Shown: positions 23,260 to 31,604, counted from the first letter of the stretch. The stretch is DNA of 64,000 nt from Streptomyces sp. NBC_00663 (GCF_036226885.1 NZ_CP109027.1:8122001-8186000); one strand, 5' to 3'. Numbers and translations: made by a program. Notes: generated by a model not told the origin, from the letters alone.

Positions 23260-23480
23260 GGCCCGGCTTGGGTGACGGTGCTGTGAAGACGGCGAAGCGA
23301 TTCGCGGCCAGGTGTCGGCCTCGCTGAGCCGGAACTCGCCGTCCGGGTCCTCGTCGGCCCCGGATCCTCGGCCATCAGCACCTTGCGGAACCAGCCCCGC
23401 TCGCACTGCGCCAGGTGCCGCACCAGCCCGAGGCGGTTCTGAACTGGGCGTCGGTCAGCCCCTCGTCATGCGGGCGTCGT
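23260..23480 (-). pseudogene. Remnant of a DinB/DUF664-type protein gene
   Basis: Two minus-strand frames together give the middle of a DinB-family four-helix protein. VRHLAQCERGWFRKVLMAEDPG ends near 23356 in one frame, DEDPDGEFRLSEADTW (to about 23308) continues in another, and LRRLHSTVTQAG returns to the first. An upstream piece, DEGLTDAQFRTASG, lies in yet another frame. Several indels and missing ends show a decayed gene. The family is metal-binding and often thiol-dependent. The remnant lies between the lipoprotein and TetR genes. Confidence 0.65.
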
Positions 23481-23497
23481 CGCCCGGACGGCCGGGT

Positions 23498-24103
23498 TCA
23501 CGCACCCAGCATTCCGTCGAGCAACTCCCGCAGTCCCGCCCGCACTTCGTCCAGGCTCGGCACCCGAGACCCGAACGCCCCGGCCACGCAGGAGAACATC
23601 AGCCCGTCCGCCCACGCCACCAGGGACAGCACATGCCGGGCCGGTTCGGTCGACCCCATCGCGGTGAGGAGGGCGGTGAGCTGGTCGCGGAAGCGGGCGC
23701 CGGCGTCGTCGAAGTAGGCGCGCAGCTCGGGGCGGCGGGTCGCCTCCAGTGCCAGTTCGTAGCGGGCCAGCGTCAGTTCGCGGTGACGGGTCAGGGCGCG
23801 GTGGGTGGCCAGCGCCAGGGCGTCCACCATCGCCGGGAAGCCGCCCCGCGGATCGGGCAGCTCGTGCAGGCCCAGTACCCGTGCCTCGCGGTCGGCCAGT
23901 CGCCGTACCGCCAGCTCCAGGAGTGCCTGCCGGGTGCGGGCGACGTTGGAGGTGGACCCCGGCGGCAGCTCCGCCGCCTCGTCGACCGCCCGATGGGTGA
24001 GCCCCCGCATGCCCCGCTCGGCGAGCAGCGCGAGGGCGGTGTCGGCGACGAGGTCGGCGCGGGAGGCGTTCGAGGCGCGCGCGGACGAGGTGCGTACGGA
24101 CAT
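23498..24103 (-). CDS. TetR/AcrR family transcriptional regulator
   Basis: A 201-residue repressor. Residues 15-60 form the TetR helix-turn-helix (RADLVADTALALLAERGMRGLTHRAVDEAAELPPGSTSNVARTRQALLELA); the rest is the helical ligand domain. The ATG at 24103 is preferred to a TTG at 24112. It diverges from the FAD monooxygenase gene, and the intergenic region contains two near-perfect 14-bp palindromes well suited to TetR dimers. It most likely represses itself and the monooxygenase/oxidoreductase pair until an unknown small molecule binds. Confidence 0.88.
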   Translation of the reverse strand: MSVRTSSARASNASRADLVADTALALLAERGMRGLTHRAVDEAAELPPGSTSNVARTRQALLELAVRRLADREARVLGLHELPDPRGGFPAMVDALALATHRALTRHRELTLARYELALEATRRPELRAYFDDAGARFRDQLTALLTAMGSTEPARHVLSLVAWADGLMFSCVAGAFGSRVPSLDEVRAGLRELLDGMLGA

Positions 24104-24124
24104 GGGGGTCAACCTACCCGTCGT

Positions 24125-24167
24125 ACTACAGCTGTAGTAATCTCGACGCTGTCACTACACCTGTAGT
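24125..24167. promoter_or_regulatory. Two TetR operators (ACTACANNTGTAGT)
   Basis: A perfect 14-bp palindrome ACTACAGCTGTAGT (24125-24138) and a second site ACTACACCTGTAGT (24154-24167, only the centre mismatched) lie 29 bp apart, just under three helical turns. They sit between the divergent TetR and monooxygenase starts, 30 bp before the latter. Confidence 0.85.
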
Positions 24168-24196
24168 CCCCACGTCTCCCTGTCCCAGGAGGAGCC

Positions 24197-25381
24197 ATGG
24201 CACAGCCCAAGAACGTCGTCGTCATCGGTGGCGGCATCGGCGGCCTGGCCGCGGCCGCCGCCCTGCACCTCGGCGGCCACCGGGTCACCGTCCTGGAACG
24301 GGCCCGCTCCCTGGAACCCGTCGGCGCCGCCATCTCCCTCGCGCCCAACGCCCTGCGCGCCCTGGACGTCCTCGGGATCGGCGACGAGATCCGCGACCTT
24401 GCCGCCTGGCAGGGCGACGGCGGCCTGCGCACCCCAGGCGGACGCTGGCTCTCCCGGACCAGTGCCGCCGCCGCGGCCGAGCGCTTCGGCGGCCCGCTCG
24501 TGCTGCTGCACCGGGCCACCCTCATCGCCCGCCTCGCCGCCCTGCTCCCGCCGGACACCGTCCGCATCTCCGCCGACGCGGCTCTCGTCGACTCCGGCGA
24601 CGCCCACCGCCCGGCCCGCGTGCGGACGCCCGACGGTGAGATGGCGGCCGACCTGGTCGTGGCCGCCGACGGTGTCCGTTCCGCCGTACGGCGTGCGCTG
24701 TTCCCGGACCACCCCGGCGCCGTCTACTCCGGATTCACCACCTGGCGCGTGATGATCCCGGTCCCCGGCCTGGAGTTCGCCTCCCACGAGACCTGGGGCC
24801 GGGGCCGCATCTGGGGCACCCACCCCCTCAAGGACGGCCGGATCTACGCGTACGCCGCCGCCATGACCCCGGCGGGACAGCACGCCGCCGACGACGAGCG
24901 GGCCGAACTGCTGCGCCGGTACGGCGACTGGCACGACCCGATCCCCGCCGTGCTCGCCGCCGCCCGCCCCGAGGACGTCCTGCGCCACGACGTGCACCAC
25001 CTCGCCGACCCGCTGCCCGCCTTCCACCACGGCCGGGTCGCCCTCCTCGGCGACGCCGCCCACGCCATGCCCCCGACCCTCGGCCAGGGCGGCAACCAGG
25101 CGATCGAGGACGCCGTCGTCCTGGCCCACCACTGCGCCGACCTCGCCGCCTACACCGCCTCCCGCCTGCCCCGTACGACGTCCATCGCCCGCCAGGCCGT
25201 CCGGATCGCCCGCCTCAACATGACGAGCAGCCGCGCGCTGGCGGCCGTACGCAACACCTCGATCGCCGCACTGTCCCTGACCGGACCCGCCCTCTTCCTG
25301 CGCGGTTTCGACGGCATCGCCGACTGGCGGCCCCCGCAGCCGCCGTATGCTTCCGTCGTGTCAGGCACGGGCAAGCGGTAG
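24197..25381 (+). CDS. FAD-dependent monooxygenase
   Basis: A 394-residue group A flavoprotein hydroxylase. It has the FAD-binding GGGIGGLAAAAALHLGGH (residues 10-27), LERARSLEPVGAAISLAPNALRAL, the DG motif VVAADGVRSAVR, and GRVALLGDAAHAMPPTLGQGGNQAIED for FAD ribityl/NADPH handling. A hydrophobic C-terminal segment is long for the family. The ATG at 24197 follows CCAGGAGGAG. Its promoter region carries two TetR operators, and a Gfo/Idh-type oxidoreductase starts 9 bp downstream. Aromatic or polyketide-like substrates are usual for the family, but no specific one can be named. Confidence 0.85.
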   Translation: MAQPKNVVVIGGGIGGLAAAAALHLGGHRVTVLERARSLEPVGAAISLAPNALRALDVLGIGDEIRDLAAWQGDGGLRTPGGRWLSRTSAAAAAERFGGPLVLLHRATLIARLAALLPPDTVRISADAALVDSGDAHRPARVRTPDGEMAADLVVAADGVRSAVRRALFPDHPGAVYSGFTTWRVMIPVPGLEFASHETWGRGRIWGTHPLKDGRIYAYAAAMTPAGQHAADDERAELLRRYGDWHDPIPAVLAAARPEDVLRHDVHHLADPLPAFHHGRVALLGDAAHAMPPTLGQGGNQAIEDAVVLAHHCADLAAYTASRLPRTTSIARQAVRIARLNMTSSRALAAVRNTSIAALSLTGPALFLRGFDGIADWRPPQPPYASVVSGTGKR

Positions 25382-25390
25382 GGAGAGCCA

Positions 25391-26296
25391 GTGAAGGTCG
25401 GCTGCATCGGACTAGGCGACATCGCCCAGAAGGCCTACCTGCCGGTGCTCGGCGGCCTGCCCGGCGTCGAACTCCACCTCCAGACCCGCACGCCCGCCAC
25501 CCTCGCCCGGGTCGCCGACGGCCTGCACCTCCCTGAGACACAGCGGCACCAGGACCTCGACGCGCTGCTCGCCGTAGGACTGGACGCGGCCTTCGTGCAC
25601 GCGCCCACCGCCGTCCACCCGCAGCTCGTGACACGGCTGCTGGAGGCGGGCGTACCGACGTACGTCGACAAGCCGCTGGCGTACGAACTCGCCGACTCCG
25701 CACGGCTGGTGGCCCTCGCCGAGGAGCACGGGGTGTCGCTGGCCGTCGGCTTCAACCGCCGTTTCGCCCCCGGGTACACGCAGTGCGCCGACCATCCGCG
25801 CGAGCTGATCCTCATGCAGAAGAACCGGATCGGGCTGCCCGAGGAACCGCGGTCGATGATCCTCGACGACTTCATCCACGTCGTCGACACCCTGCGCTTC
25901 CTCGTCCCCGGCCCGATCGACGACGTGACCGTGCGCGCCCGCGTCCGGGACGGGCTGCTGCACCACGTCGTGCTCCAGCTCTCCGGTGACGGCTACACCG
26001 CGCTCGGTGTGATGAACCGGCTCAGCGGCTCGGCCGAGGAGATCCTGGAGGTGTCCGGGCAGGACACCAAGCGGCAGGTCGTCAACCTCTCCGAGGTCGT
26101 CGACCACAAGGGCCAGCCGACCGTGCGCCGGCGCGGCGACTGGGTGCCGGTGGCCCGGCAGCGCGGCATCGAACAGGCGGTCCTCGCCTTCCTCGACGCC
26201 GTGCGCGCGGGCAAGGTGCTCAGCGCCCGCGACGCGCTGGCGACTCATGAACTGTGCGAGCGGGTGGTACACGCGGTGCGGGAGCGGGCCGCCTGA
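25391..26296 (+). CDS. Gfo/Idh/MocA family oxidoreductase
   Basis: A 301-residue NAD(P)-dependent dehydrogenase. The N-terminal Rossmann domain has MKVGCIGLGDIAQKAYLPVLGGLPGV and the active-site lysine motif YVDKPLAYELADSARL (the EKP-type position is DKP here). The C-terminal alpha/beta domain contains LDDFIHVVDTLRFL, with the substrate-handling His. It is co-transcribed with the FAD monooxygenase (9-bp gap) and probably under the same TetR control. Its 3' end overlaps the convergent lnt gene by 77 bp. The substrate is unknown. Confidence 0.82.
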   Translation: MKVGCIGLGDIAQKAYLPVLGGLPGVELHLQTRTPATLARVADGLHLPETQRHQDLDALLAVGLDAAFVHAPTAVHPQLVTRLLEAGVPTYVDKPLAYELADSARLVALAEEHGVSLAVGFNRRFAPGYTQCADHPRELILMQKNRIGLPEEPRSMILDDFIHVVDTLRFLVPGPIDDVTVRARVRDGLLHHVVLQLSGDGYTALGVMNRLSGSAEEILEVSGQDTKRQVVNLSEVVDHKGQPTVRRRGDWVPVARQRGIEQAVLAFLDAVRAGKVLSARDALATHELCERVVHAVRERAA

Positions 26297-27788
26297 GCCG
26301 TACCGCCCTCAGCCCCTGTACGACGCACCACGCGGCCAGGATCAGCAGCGCGGCGTGCGTCGGCCAGTCGCCGAAGCGGACGTACGGGGTGACGCCGGTG
26401 GCCAGCGGGACGTCGTAGACCGCCGAGGTGCTCGCGTCGGTGGGAAGCCAGGAGCCGACGCGCTGTCCCTCCGGGCCGTACACCGCCGACACCCCGGTCA
26501 GTGTCGCGTGCACCATCGGGCGGCCCGTCTCGGCGGCGCGCAGGGCGGCCAGCGAGGCGTGCTGCTGCGGCGCCCAGCTGTCCTGGAACGACGACGTCGA
26601 CGACTGGGCGATCAGCACCTCGGTGCCGGACTCGGCGAGATGGCGGCTCATGTCGGGGAACGCGGACTCGAAGCAGACCATCGGGCCGACCCTCAGCCCG
26701 TGCCCGACGTTCATCACGACCTGCTCGCTGCCGCGCCGCCGGTCCTCGCCCGCGGCCTTGCCGACCGAGGTCGCCCAGCCGAGCAGGGAGCGGGCCGGGA
26801 TGTACTCGCCGAACGGCACGAGCCGCATCTTGTCGTAGCGGTCGCCGGTGAGCCCGTCCGGGCCGACCAGCACCGAACTCTTGTAGATGCCGGGCTTGTC
26901 GGAGCGGCGGGCGTCCACGTTGACCAGGATGTCGGCGCCGGTCTCCCGGGAGAGCGTCGCGAGCCGTCCGGCCAGATCGGGCCGGTCACCGAGATCGAAG
27001 CCGACGCTGCTCTCGCCCCACACGACCAGGTCGACGTCCTGCCCGGCGAGTTCCCGGGTCAGCCGCTCCTCGCGGGCGAAACGCCGGTCACCGCTGCGCA
27101 GACCGTCGATCACGCCCGGCTGTACGACCGCGATCCGGACCCGGCCGTCGGCGTCGGGCCGCGGTGACCACAGCCAGGCCGCGGAGGTGACGGCGGCGGT
27201 GGCGACGAGAGCGGCGACGGCGGGCACCCGGGAGCGCGGGACGACCACCAGGACGGCGAACGCGACGTTCACCGTCACGATCAGGAAGCTGATCAGCCAC
27301 ACCCCGCCCACCGAGGCCAGCCGTAGCGCGGGCTCCACCTGCCACTGACTCGAACCGAGCACCCCCCACGGCCCGCCGAGCCCCTGCCAGGACCGGACGA
27401 GCTCCACCAGCAGCCACCCGGAGGGCAGCACGAAGAAGGCGCCGACGATCCGCCGGCCGGGGCCGCTGAGGAAGTGCCGGACCAGCCATCCCCAGGGCGC
27501 CCACAGCCCGCCGAGCAGGGCGGCGATGAGGAGCGTGAAGACATGGAGGCTCGGCAGCAGCCAGTGGTGCATCGCCAGCATGAAGCCGAACCCGCCCGCC
27601 CAGCCGTCGTACGCCGCCCGCTTCCCGGTCGGCGCGGAGCGGGCCAGCAGCATCCAGGGGACCAGGGCGACGTAGGCGAACCACCACAGCGACGGGGCCG
27701 GGAAGGCGAGCACGGGCAGGGCACCGGCCAGGGCGGCGACCGCGGATCTGCGCCAGGGGGTGGTGAGCCAGTGGCCGAGCGTCTTCAT
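26220..27788 (-). CDS. lnt: Apolipoprotein N-acyltransferase
   Basis: A 522-residue membrane enzyme that adds the third acyl chain to lipoproteins. Five to six N-terminal helices include PVLAFPAPSLWWFAYVALVPW and GPWGVLGSSQW. A carbon-nitrogen hydrolase domain follows, with the catalytic triad visible: Glu in WGESSVGFD, Lys in YDKMRLVPFGEYIP and Cys in VCFESAFPD. One C-terminal helix and a basic, Pro-rich tail complete it. Streptomyces encode Lnt proteins despite being Gram-positive; this one sits where I recall S. coelicolor lnt1. Its last 77 bp overlap the 3' end of the convergent Gfo/Idh gene. ATG 27788 is a good family start. Confidence 0.9.
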   Translation of the reverse strand: MKTLGHWLTTPWRRSAVAALAGALPVLAFPAPSLWWFAYVALVPWMLLARSAPTGKRAAYDGWAGGFGFMLAMHHWLLPSLHVFTLLIAALLGGLWAPWGWLVRHFLSGPGRRIVGAFFVLPSGWLLVELVRSWQGLGGPWGVLGSSQWQVEPALRLASVGGVWLISFLIVTVNVAFAVLVVVPRSRVPAVAALVATAAVTSAAWLWSPRPDADGRVRIAVVQPGVIDGLRSGDRRFAREERLTRELAGQDVDLVVWGESSVGFDLGDRPDLAGRLATLSRETGADILVNVDARRSDKPGIYKSSVLVGPDGLTGDRYDKMRLVPFGEYIPARSLLGWATSVGKAAGEDRRRGSEQVVMNVGHGLRVGPMVCFESAFPDMSRHLAESGTEVLIAQSSTSSFQDSWAPQQHASLAALRAAETGRPMVHATLTGVSAVYGPEGQRVGSWLPTDASTSAVYDVPLATGVTPYVRFGDWPTHAALLILAAWCVVQGLRAVRLRRPAPAPRVPPARTVHESPARRGR

Positions 27789-27860
27789 GCGGCTCCTCCC
27801 TACCCCGTGCGTCCCTCCAGTGTGCTTGGTACGGACGCTCCGGGGACAGAGGGCGTCGGT

Positions 27861-28355
27861 TCAGTTGATCACGGGCGCGGGCCGGGCGCCGGGAATGCGC
27901 CGCCACTTCTCGTGCACGACGACCTCGCGCAGCCGCCAGCCGTCGTCCGTGCGCAGCAGCCCGAAGGCGTAGCGCCCGCCGCACACGAAGTCGGGCGCCG
28001 AGGAGCCGTCACCGCCACCCCTGTCCTGCACGAAGCGCATCGGATTGATGTAGTCCGCCTGGACCCGGGCCGTGTCGCCCGTGTCATGGTCCAGCACGCC
28101 GAAGGTGACGCGCCGGTTGACGATCAGATGCTGCCGCATGGAGAACAGGTTCAGACTCTCCGCGAGCCAGGCGGCGACCTGCCCGGCGTCCCCCTCGACC
28201 CCGCCGGCCGACCGGTAGTCCGCACGGCCGTCGGGGGCGAACAGTCGCCGGTAGGCCGCCCAGTCGCCGTCGTCCACGGACACCGCGTAGTCGGTGATCA
28301 GTTCGTCCACGGCCAACCGGTCCATCACGGTGGCGAGCTCCACACGCTGCGTCAT
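27861..28355 (-). CDS. SnoaL/NTF2-like family protein
   Basis: A 164-residue alpha+beta barrel protein of the nuclear transport factor 2/SnoaL-like superfamily. MTQRVELATVMDRLAVDELITDYAVSVDDGDWAAYRRLFAPDGRADYR is the classic opening of the ring-hydroxylating dioxygenase beta-subunit/SnoaL_4 group, and WRLREVVVHEKWRR closes the sheet. ATG 28355 is chosen; ATG 28373 would add six residues. It lies 91 bp downstream of the monooxygenase gene on the same strand, and the two may be co-transcribed. Hydratase, isomerase or ligand-binding roles are possible. Confidence 0.75.
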   Translation of the reverse strand: MTQRVELATVMDRLAVDELITDYAVSVDDGDWAAYRRLFAPDGRADYRSAGGVEGDAGQVAAWLAESLNLFSMRQHLIVNRRVTFGVLDHDTGDTARVQADYINPMRFVQDRGGGDGSSAPDFVCGGRYAFGLLRTDDGWRLREVVVHEKWRRIPGARPAPVIN

Positions 28356-28446
28356 GGGCCGAGTGTTGGGCATGGGGCGGGCCGGGCCAAGGGGTGTGCG
28401 CGGACAATCGGGCGGCGTGCGGCGTCAGTTGGGCGCGCGGCGCTCA

Positions 28447-29622
28447 TCACGGAGCCGGATCTTCGAGGACGTCGGCGCCCCAGGCGCTCGACGCCGACCA
28501 GAACCGGTGCTCCGCCGCGTGGGCCGCCATCCGGGCATCACGCGCGCGGGCCTCCGGGCCGTCCGGCAGATGGAACTCCTCGCCCGCGCTCGCGGAACGG
28601 GCCTGCATCCCGGTGGCGGCCGCCAGCCGCCGCCGCACATACCGGTCGAGCGCTTCGGGTACGTCGTCCGAGGCCGCGCCGGTCAGACAGTCGCCGAGCA
28701 CGGCCGCGTCGAGGATCGCCTGGGCCGCGCCCTGCGCCTGGAAGGGCACCATGGCATGGGCGCTGTCGCCCAGCAGGGTCACCCGGCCGAGGTGCCAACG
28801 GGCCAGCGGGGCGCGGGTGTAGATGCCCCAGCGGTACATCTGCCCAGCCCGGGCGAGGACTTGGACGACACGGCCCTCCCACCCCTCGAACGCCCGCAGT
28901 GGTTCGCCGGGTTCCGCCCGCGCGGTCCACGACTCGTGCGCGGTCTCCGTCCCGAACACGGCGACGACGTTGAGGAGTTCGCCCCGGCGCAGCCAGTAGT
29001 GGACGAAGTGCCGTCCCGGTCCGAGCCATATCCCGGTGTCCGGCAGCCCCAGATCGGCGACCTCGGTGGCCGGAAGCAGCGCCCGGTAGGCGGCCGTTCC
29101 GGAGAACACCGCCTCGTCCGCGCCGAAGAGCCACTGCCGGACGGCGGACCGGATGCCGTCGGCGGCCACCACCAGGTCCGCGGTGAGGCGTTCGCCGTGC
29201 GCGGTGGTCACCGTGGCCGACGTGTCGTCCTGGTCGACGCCCACGACCTCGGTGCCCAGCCGCACGCACCCCGACGGCACCGCGGCGGCCAGCGCCCGTT
29301 GGAGATCGGCCCGGTGGACCTGGAGATACGGCGCCCCGAACGCCTCGTCGACCTCGCGCCCCAGGGCATAGCGGCAGATCTCGCGCCCGTCGGACCAGGT
29401 ACGGAAGCTGAGCTGTCCGGGCGGCGCGGACCGCGCGGCGACCGCGTCGAGTCGCCCCAGCCGGCGCAGTACCCGCGTGGCGTTGGGGGCGAGCTGGATC
29501 CCGGCACCGGCCTCGGTGTACCGCGGGGCCTGCTCGACCAGCGTCGTCCCGACCCCGGCCCGCCGCAGCGCCAGCGTCGCGGCCAGCCCGCCGATGCCCG
29601 CGCCTATGACGATCGCTCGCAT
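28447..29622 (-). CDS. FAD-dependent monooxygenase (salicylate hydroxylase-like)
   Basis: A 391-residue flavoprotein hydroxylase. It has the FAD motif MRAIVIGAGIGGLAATLALRRAG, the arginine-rich contact APNATRVLRRLGRLDAV, the DG motif VVAADGIRSAVRQWLFG, and GRVTLLGDSAHAMVPFQAQGAAQAILDA. The length and YHYWLRRGE-like central region resemble the salicylate/6-hydroxynicotinate hydroxylase group, but the substrate is not certain. The ATG 29622 start leaves no N-terminal extension before the FAD fold. An NTF2-like gene follows on the same strand, a frequent companion in aromatic or polyketide modification. Confidence 0.85.
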   Translation of the reverse strand: MRAIVIGAGIGGLAATLALRRAGVGTTLVEQAPRYTEAGAGIQLAPNATRVLRRLGRLDAVAARSAPPGQLSFRTWSDGREICRYALGREVDEAFGAPYLQVHRADLQRALAAAVPSGCVRLGTEVVGVDQDDTSATVTTAHGERLTADLVVAADGIRSAVRQWLFGADEAVFSGTAAYRALLPATEVADLGLPDTGIWLGPGRHFVHYWLRRGELLNVVAVFGTETAHESWTARAEPGEPLRAFEGWEGRVVQVLARAGQMYRWGIYTRAPLARWHLGRVTLLGDSAHAMVPFQAQGAAQAILDAAVLGDCLTGAASDDVPEALDRYVRRRLAAATGMQARSASAGEEFHLPDGPEARARDARMAAHAAEHRFWSASSAWGADVLEDPAP

Positions 29623-29654
29623 GGCACGACGGTAGCGAACCACGTCGCCGCGCT

Positions 29655-29930
29655 GCGCGAGGACCCGTCCACGCCGCTGCCGAACTGATAGCGGCGCACC
29701 GCAGACTGGCCGTCCGCACCGCCGTGGACCGGGGGCGCCGCAGCTACCGCATCCTGAAACCCCTGTGGCCCGTCTTCGACGAGGGCGTGGCGCCGGCCCG
29801 CCGCCTCGGCGAACGCGAGGCGCTGGGCGAGGCGTTGACGGGCCGGGCGATGTTCCTCGTCGCGGCCAAGCAGTACGGCGAGGCGTACGACGACTTGCGC
29901 GAGGTCTGTGAGGAGGTGCTGGACCGCTGA
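29655..29930 (+). pseudogene. Helical C-terminal fragment of a larger protein (probable remnant)
   Basis: An open frame encodes about 90 residues (HAAAELIAAHRRLAVRTAV to REVCEEVLDR), with good helical repeats such as PARRLGEREALGEALTGRAMFLVAAKQYGEAYDDL. The first usable start is GTG 29724, without a ribosome site, while the homologous-looking sequence begins at least 20 codons earlier. It therefore looks like the 3' end of a gene whose front was lost where it now abuts the divergent monooxygenase. The repeats resemble TPR helices. The original family is not identified. Confidence 0.4.
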
Positions 29931-29942
29931 GCCGTGCCGTGG

Positions 29943-30512
29943 TCAGCGGGCCGCGCGCAGCCGCTCGAACGCCGTCGGGGTCGGTCGGCCGGGCAGGAAC
30001 TCCTTGATGCGCAGGGCGCATTCCCGCGGGGTGGCGCGACTCGTGTCGCACTCGATGTCGTAGATCCCGTGGGCGTGCACCTGCTTCAGCTGGCGCGCCG
30101 CGAGCCCGGCCGGCCGGTCGCCGCGCTCGCGCTCCCGGCGCTCCAGCTCCTCCGGTGGGCAGTGCACCCCGACGAGCACGACGTCCTTCGGGGCGAAGAG
30201 CGACAGACAGTCGTCGAGTCGCCAACGGGCGCTCAGCACGTGGTCGACGACGATGTTGTTGCCGGCCGCGGCCATACCGGCGATCGCCCGGTGGTAGCCC
30301 TGCCAGGTGCGGTGCAGGACGGTCCCCAGCTGGTCCGGCGGCACGGGAGCGCCCGACCGCATCGCGTGGAACGCGTCCACCGGCAGATGGAAGTACGGCT
30401 CGTCGAGCATCCGCAGCAGTTCCGCCGCGATGCTCGACTTGCCCGAACTCGACGTGCCGTTCAGGAAGATCACGAGGCCCTGGCGCGGGGGGACGCTGTC
30501 GAGGTGTTCCAT
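29943..30512 (-). CDS. Chloramphenicol phosphotransferase-like P-loop kinase
   Basis: A 189-residue nucleotide-binding protein with Walker A GTSSSGKSS (residues 19-27) and, shortly after, PVDAFHAM with the Asp equivalent to the catalytic Asp37 of S. venezuelae CPT. Later come NNIVVDHVLS, VLVGVHCPPEELERRERERGDRPAGLA and the HAHGIYDIECDTS tail, which match the CPT family layout. Real CPT 3-O-phosphorylates chloramphenicol, but many relatives phosphorylate other alcohols or are of unknown role, so resistance should not be assumed. It is transcribed alone. The region upstream (30513-30830) has no intact gene. Confidence 0.75.
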   Translation of the reverse strand: MEHLDSVPPRQGLVIFLNGTSSSGKSSIAAELLRMLDEPYFHLPVDAFHAMRSGAPVPPDQLGTVLHRTWQGYHRAIAGMAAAGNNIVVDHVLSARWRLDDCLSLFAPKDVVLVGVHCPPEELERRERERGDRPAGLAARQLKQVHAHGIYDIECDTSRATPRECALRIKEFLPGRPTPTAFERLRAAR

Positions 30513-30597
30513 GGGGCGGATCTTAGGAGAGAGCGGATCTCAGGAGACGCCCGCGTGCCGCGCACGCACCGGTTCGGGCGCGGCCCGCGGCAACGGC

Positions 30598-30830
30598 GGT
30601 TACGCGGACGACGAGGTGCGGGTGGCGGCCGGCGGCCCCACGGCCGGTGCGACTCCGTTCGTCCCGCCGGCGGGCGGCCAGGGAGCGCCGGGGCGGCCGG
30701 AGACACAGAGCGGAAACCGCGCCCGTGAGGCCCGTCCCGGCGGCGCTGTCCTGCCCGCCGCCCCATGGGAGGCATGCCGATGGGTGGCATGGGTGGCATG
30801 GGCGCGGGCGGCGTGCGCGATGATCGTGGG
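30598..30830 (+). pseudogene. Possible remnant of a Gly/Pro/Met-rich (PPE/WXG-like) C-terminus
   Basis: Two plus-strand frames give GGYADDEVRVAAGGPTAG and PFVPPAGGQGAPGRPETQ, then PMGGMPMGGMGGMGAGG in a shifted frame. MGGM-type tails are common at the ends of ESX-secretion-associated proteins in Streptomyces. The shift and the lack of any start suggest a decayed 3' fragment running up to the next gene. Support is weak. It fills most of the 318-bp gap between neighbouring genes. Confidence 0.3.
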
Positions 30831-31409
30831 ATGACGAACGCCGCTTCCTTCCGTCGCCAGTTCTGGTCCGGGGGTTTCTACGAGCTGGCCATCGAGGTCG
30901 GCTCGACGGACGACGCCGCGCTTCAAGCCGTCCTGGACGCGGTGTGGACCGCGGCTCAGGTGCAAGGGTGTTACGGGCACGAGGGTCGGGAGCCGGAGGA
31001 GCAGGAGGCCGTGCCGCGCACGATCGCCGCGCTGGAGGAGTTCGGGCAGCTGCTGGGCCGGGTCCGGCTGCCCACCGGAGAGCTGGTGGCGTTCGGGGTC
31101 ACGGCGGTCCGGGGCGGTGACGACAGCAGTGACTGGCTGGACTTCGGCGTGCCGCTGTCGGCCTTGTGGCAGGCGGGCGTCGCGTTCGAGGAGGGGCCGT
31201 TCGAGCGGTCCGCCGCCACGGACGACTGGCTGGCCGCCCTCGCGACGGACGCGTTTCGCGAGGCACCCTTCAGCCTGGGACTGGTCGGCTGGAACGTCTC
31301 CGGCCTGGCCGAAGCCGCGCTGCTGAGCGATGGGCTGCCGGAGAAGCGGGGCATGGGTTACCTCCTGCCCCGCGACGGCGTCCTGCACTACGGAGCCGTC
31401 AACGACTGA
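30831..31409 (+). CDS. Conserved hypothetical protein (192 aa)
   Basis: A soluble 192-residue acidic protein beginning MTNAASFRRQFWSGGFYELAIEVG and ending KRGMGYLLPRDGVLHYGAVND. There are no membrane segments, no cysteine clusters and no recognisable catalytic motif. The central region (VRLPTGELVAFGVTAVRGGDDSSDWLDFGVPLSAL) alternates strands and loops. The ATG 30831 is preferred; an upstream ATG would add the MGGM repeats, which look like decayed sequence. It stands alone in a stretch of gene remnants and small genes. No family is recognised. Confidence 0.65.
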   Translation: MTNAASFRRQFWSGGFYELAIEVGSTDDAALQAVLDAVWTAAQVQGCYGHEGREPEEQEAVPRTIAALEEFGQLLGRVRLPTGELVAFGVTAVRGGDDSSDWLDFGVPLSALWQAGVAFEEGPFERSAATDDWLAALATDAFREAPFSLGLVGWNVSGLAEAALLSDGLPEKRGMGYLLPRDGVLHYGAVND

Positions 31410-31424
31410 GCGCCGGCGCCCCGT

Positions 31425-31604
31425 TCAGGCCGCCTCGATCACACTGCCGCGGATCGCGGCCGCCCACTCGACCACCAGCAGCTCGTACTCCGCGCGCTCC
31501 TGGGGTGACAGCGAGCCGCCTGCCCGCAGCCACAGCGCGCGGATCTGCTCGTTCACTTCGGCAGCAGACCGCACGGAACCAGAGGCCATGGAATCGGGGG
31601 ACAT
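31425..31604 (-). CDS. Small conserved hypothetical protein (59 aa)
   Basis: A 59-residue protein, MSPDSMASGSVRSAAEVNEQIRALWLRAGG then LSPQERAEYELLVVEWAAAIRGSVIEAA, predicted to be two or three amphipathic helices. I recall near-identical small proteins in many Streptomyces, always unannotated. The start could be ATG 31604 or ATG 31589. Its stop is 15 bp from the convergent 192-residue gene. Confidence 0.6.
   Translation of the reverse strand: MSPDSMASGSVRSAAEVNEQIRALWLRAGGSLSPQERAEYELLVVEWAAAIRGSVIEAA

Noticed and set aside
21829..23406. A 525-codon open frame on the minus strand
   Set aside because: It is antisense to ung and the TPR-like gene. Only a short stretch near 23308-23356 has meaning, as part of the decayed DinB-type gene.
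29943..30512. Chloramphenicol resistance determinant
   Set aside because: The protein has the CPT fold and key residues, but many relatives do not act on chloramphenicol and no biosynthetic genes are nearby; kept as CPT-like only.
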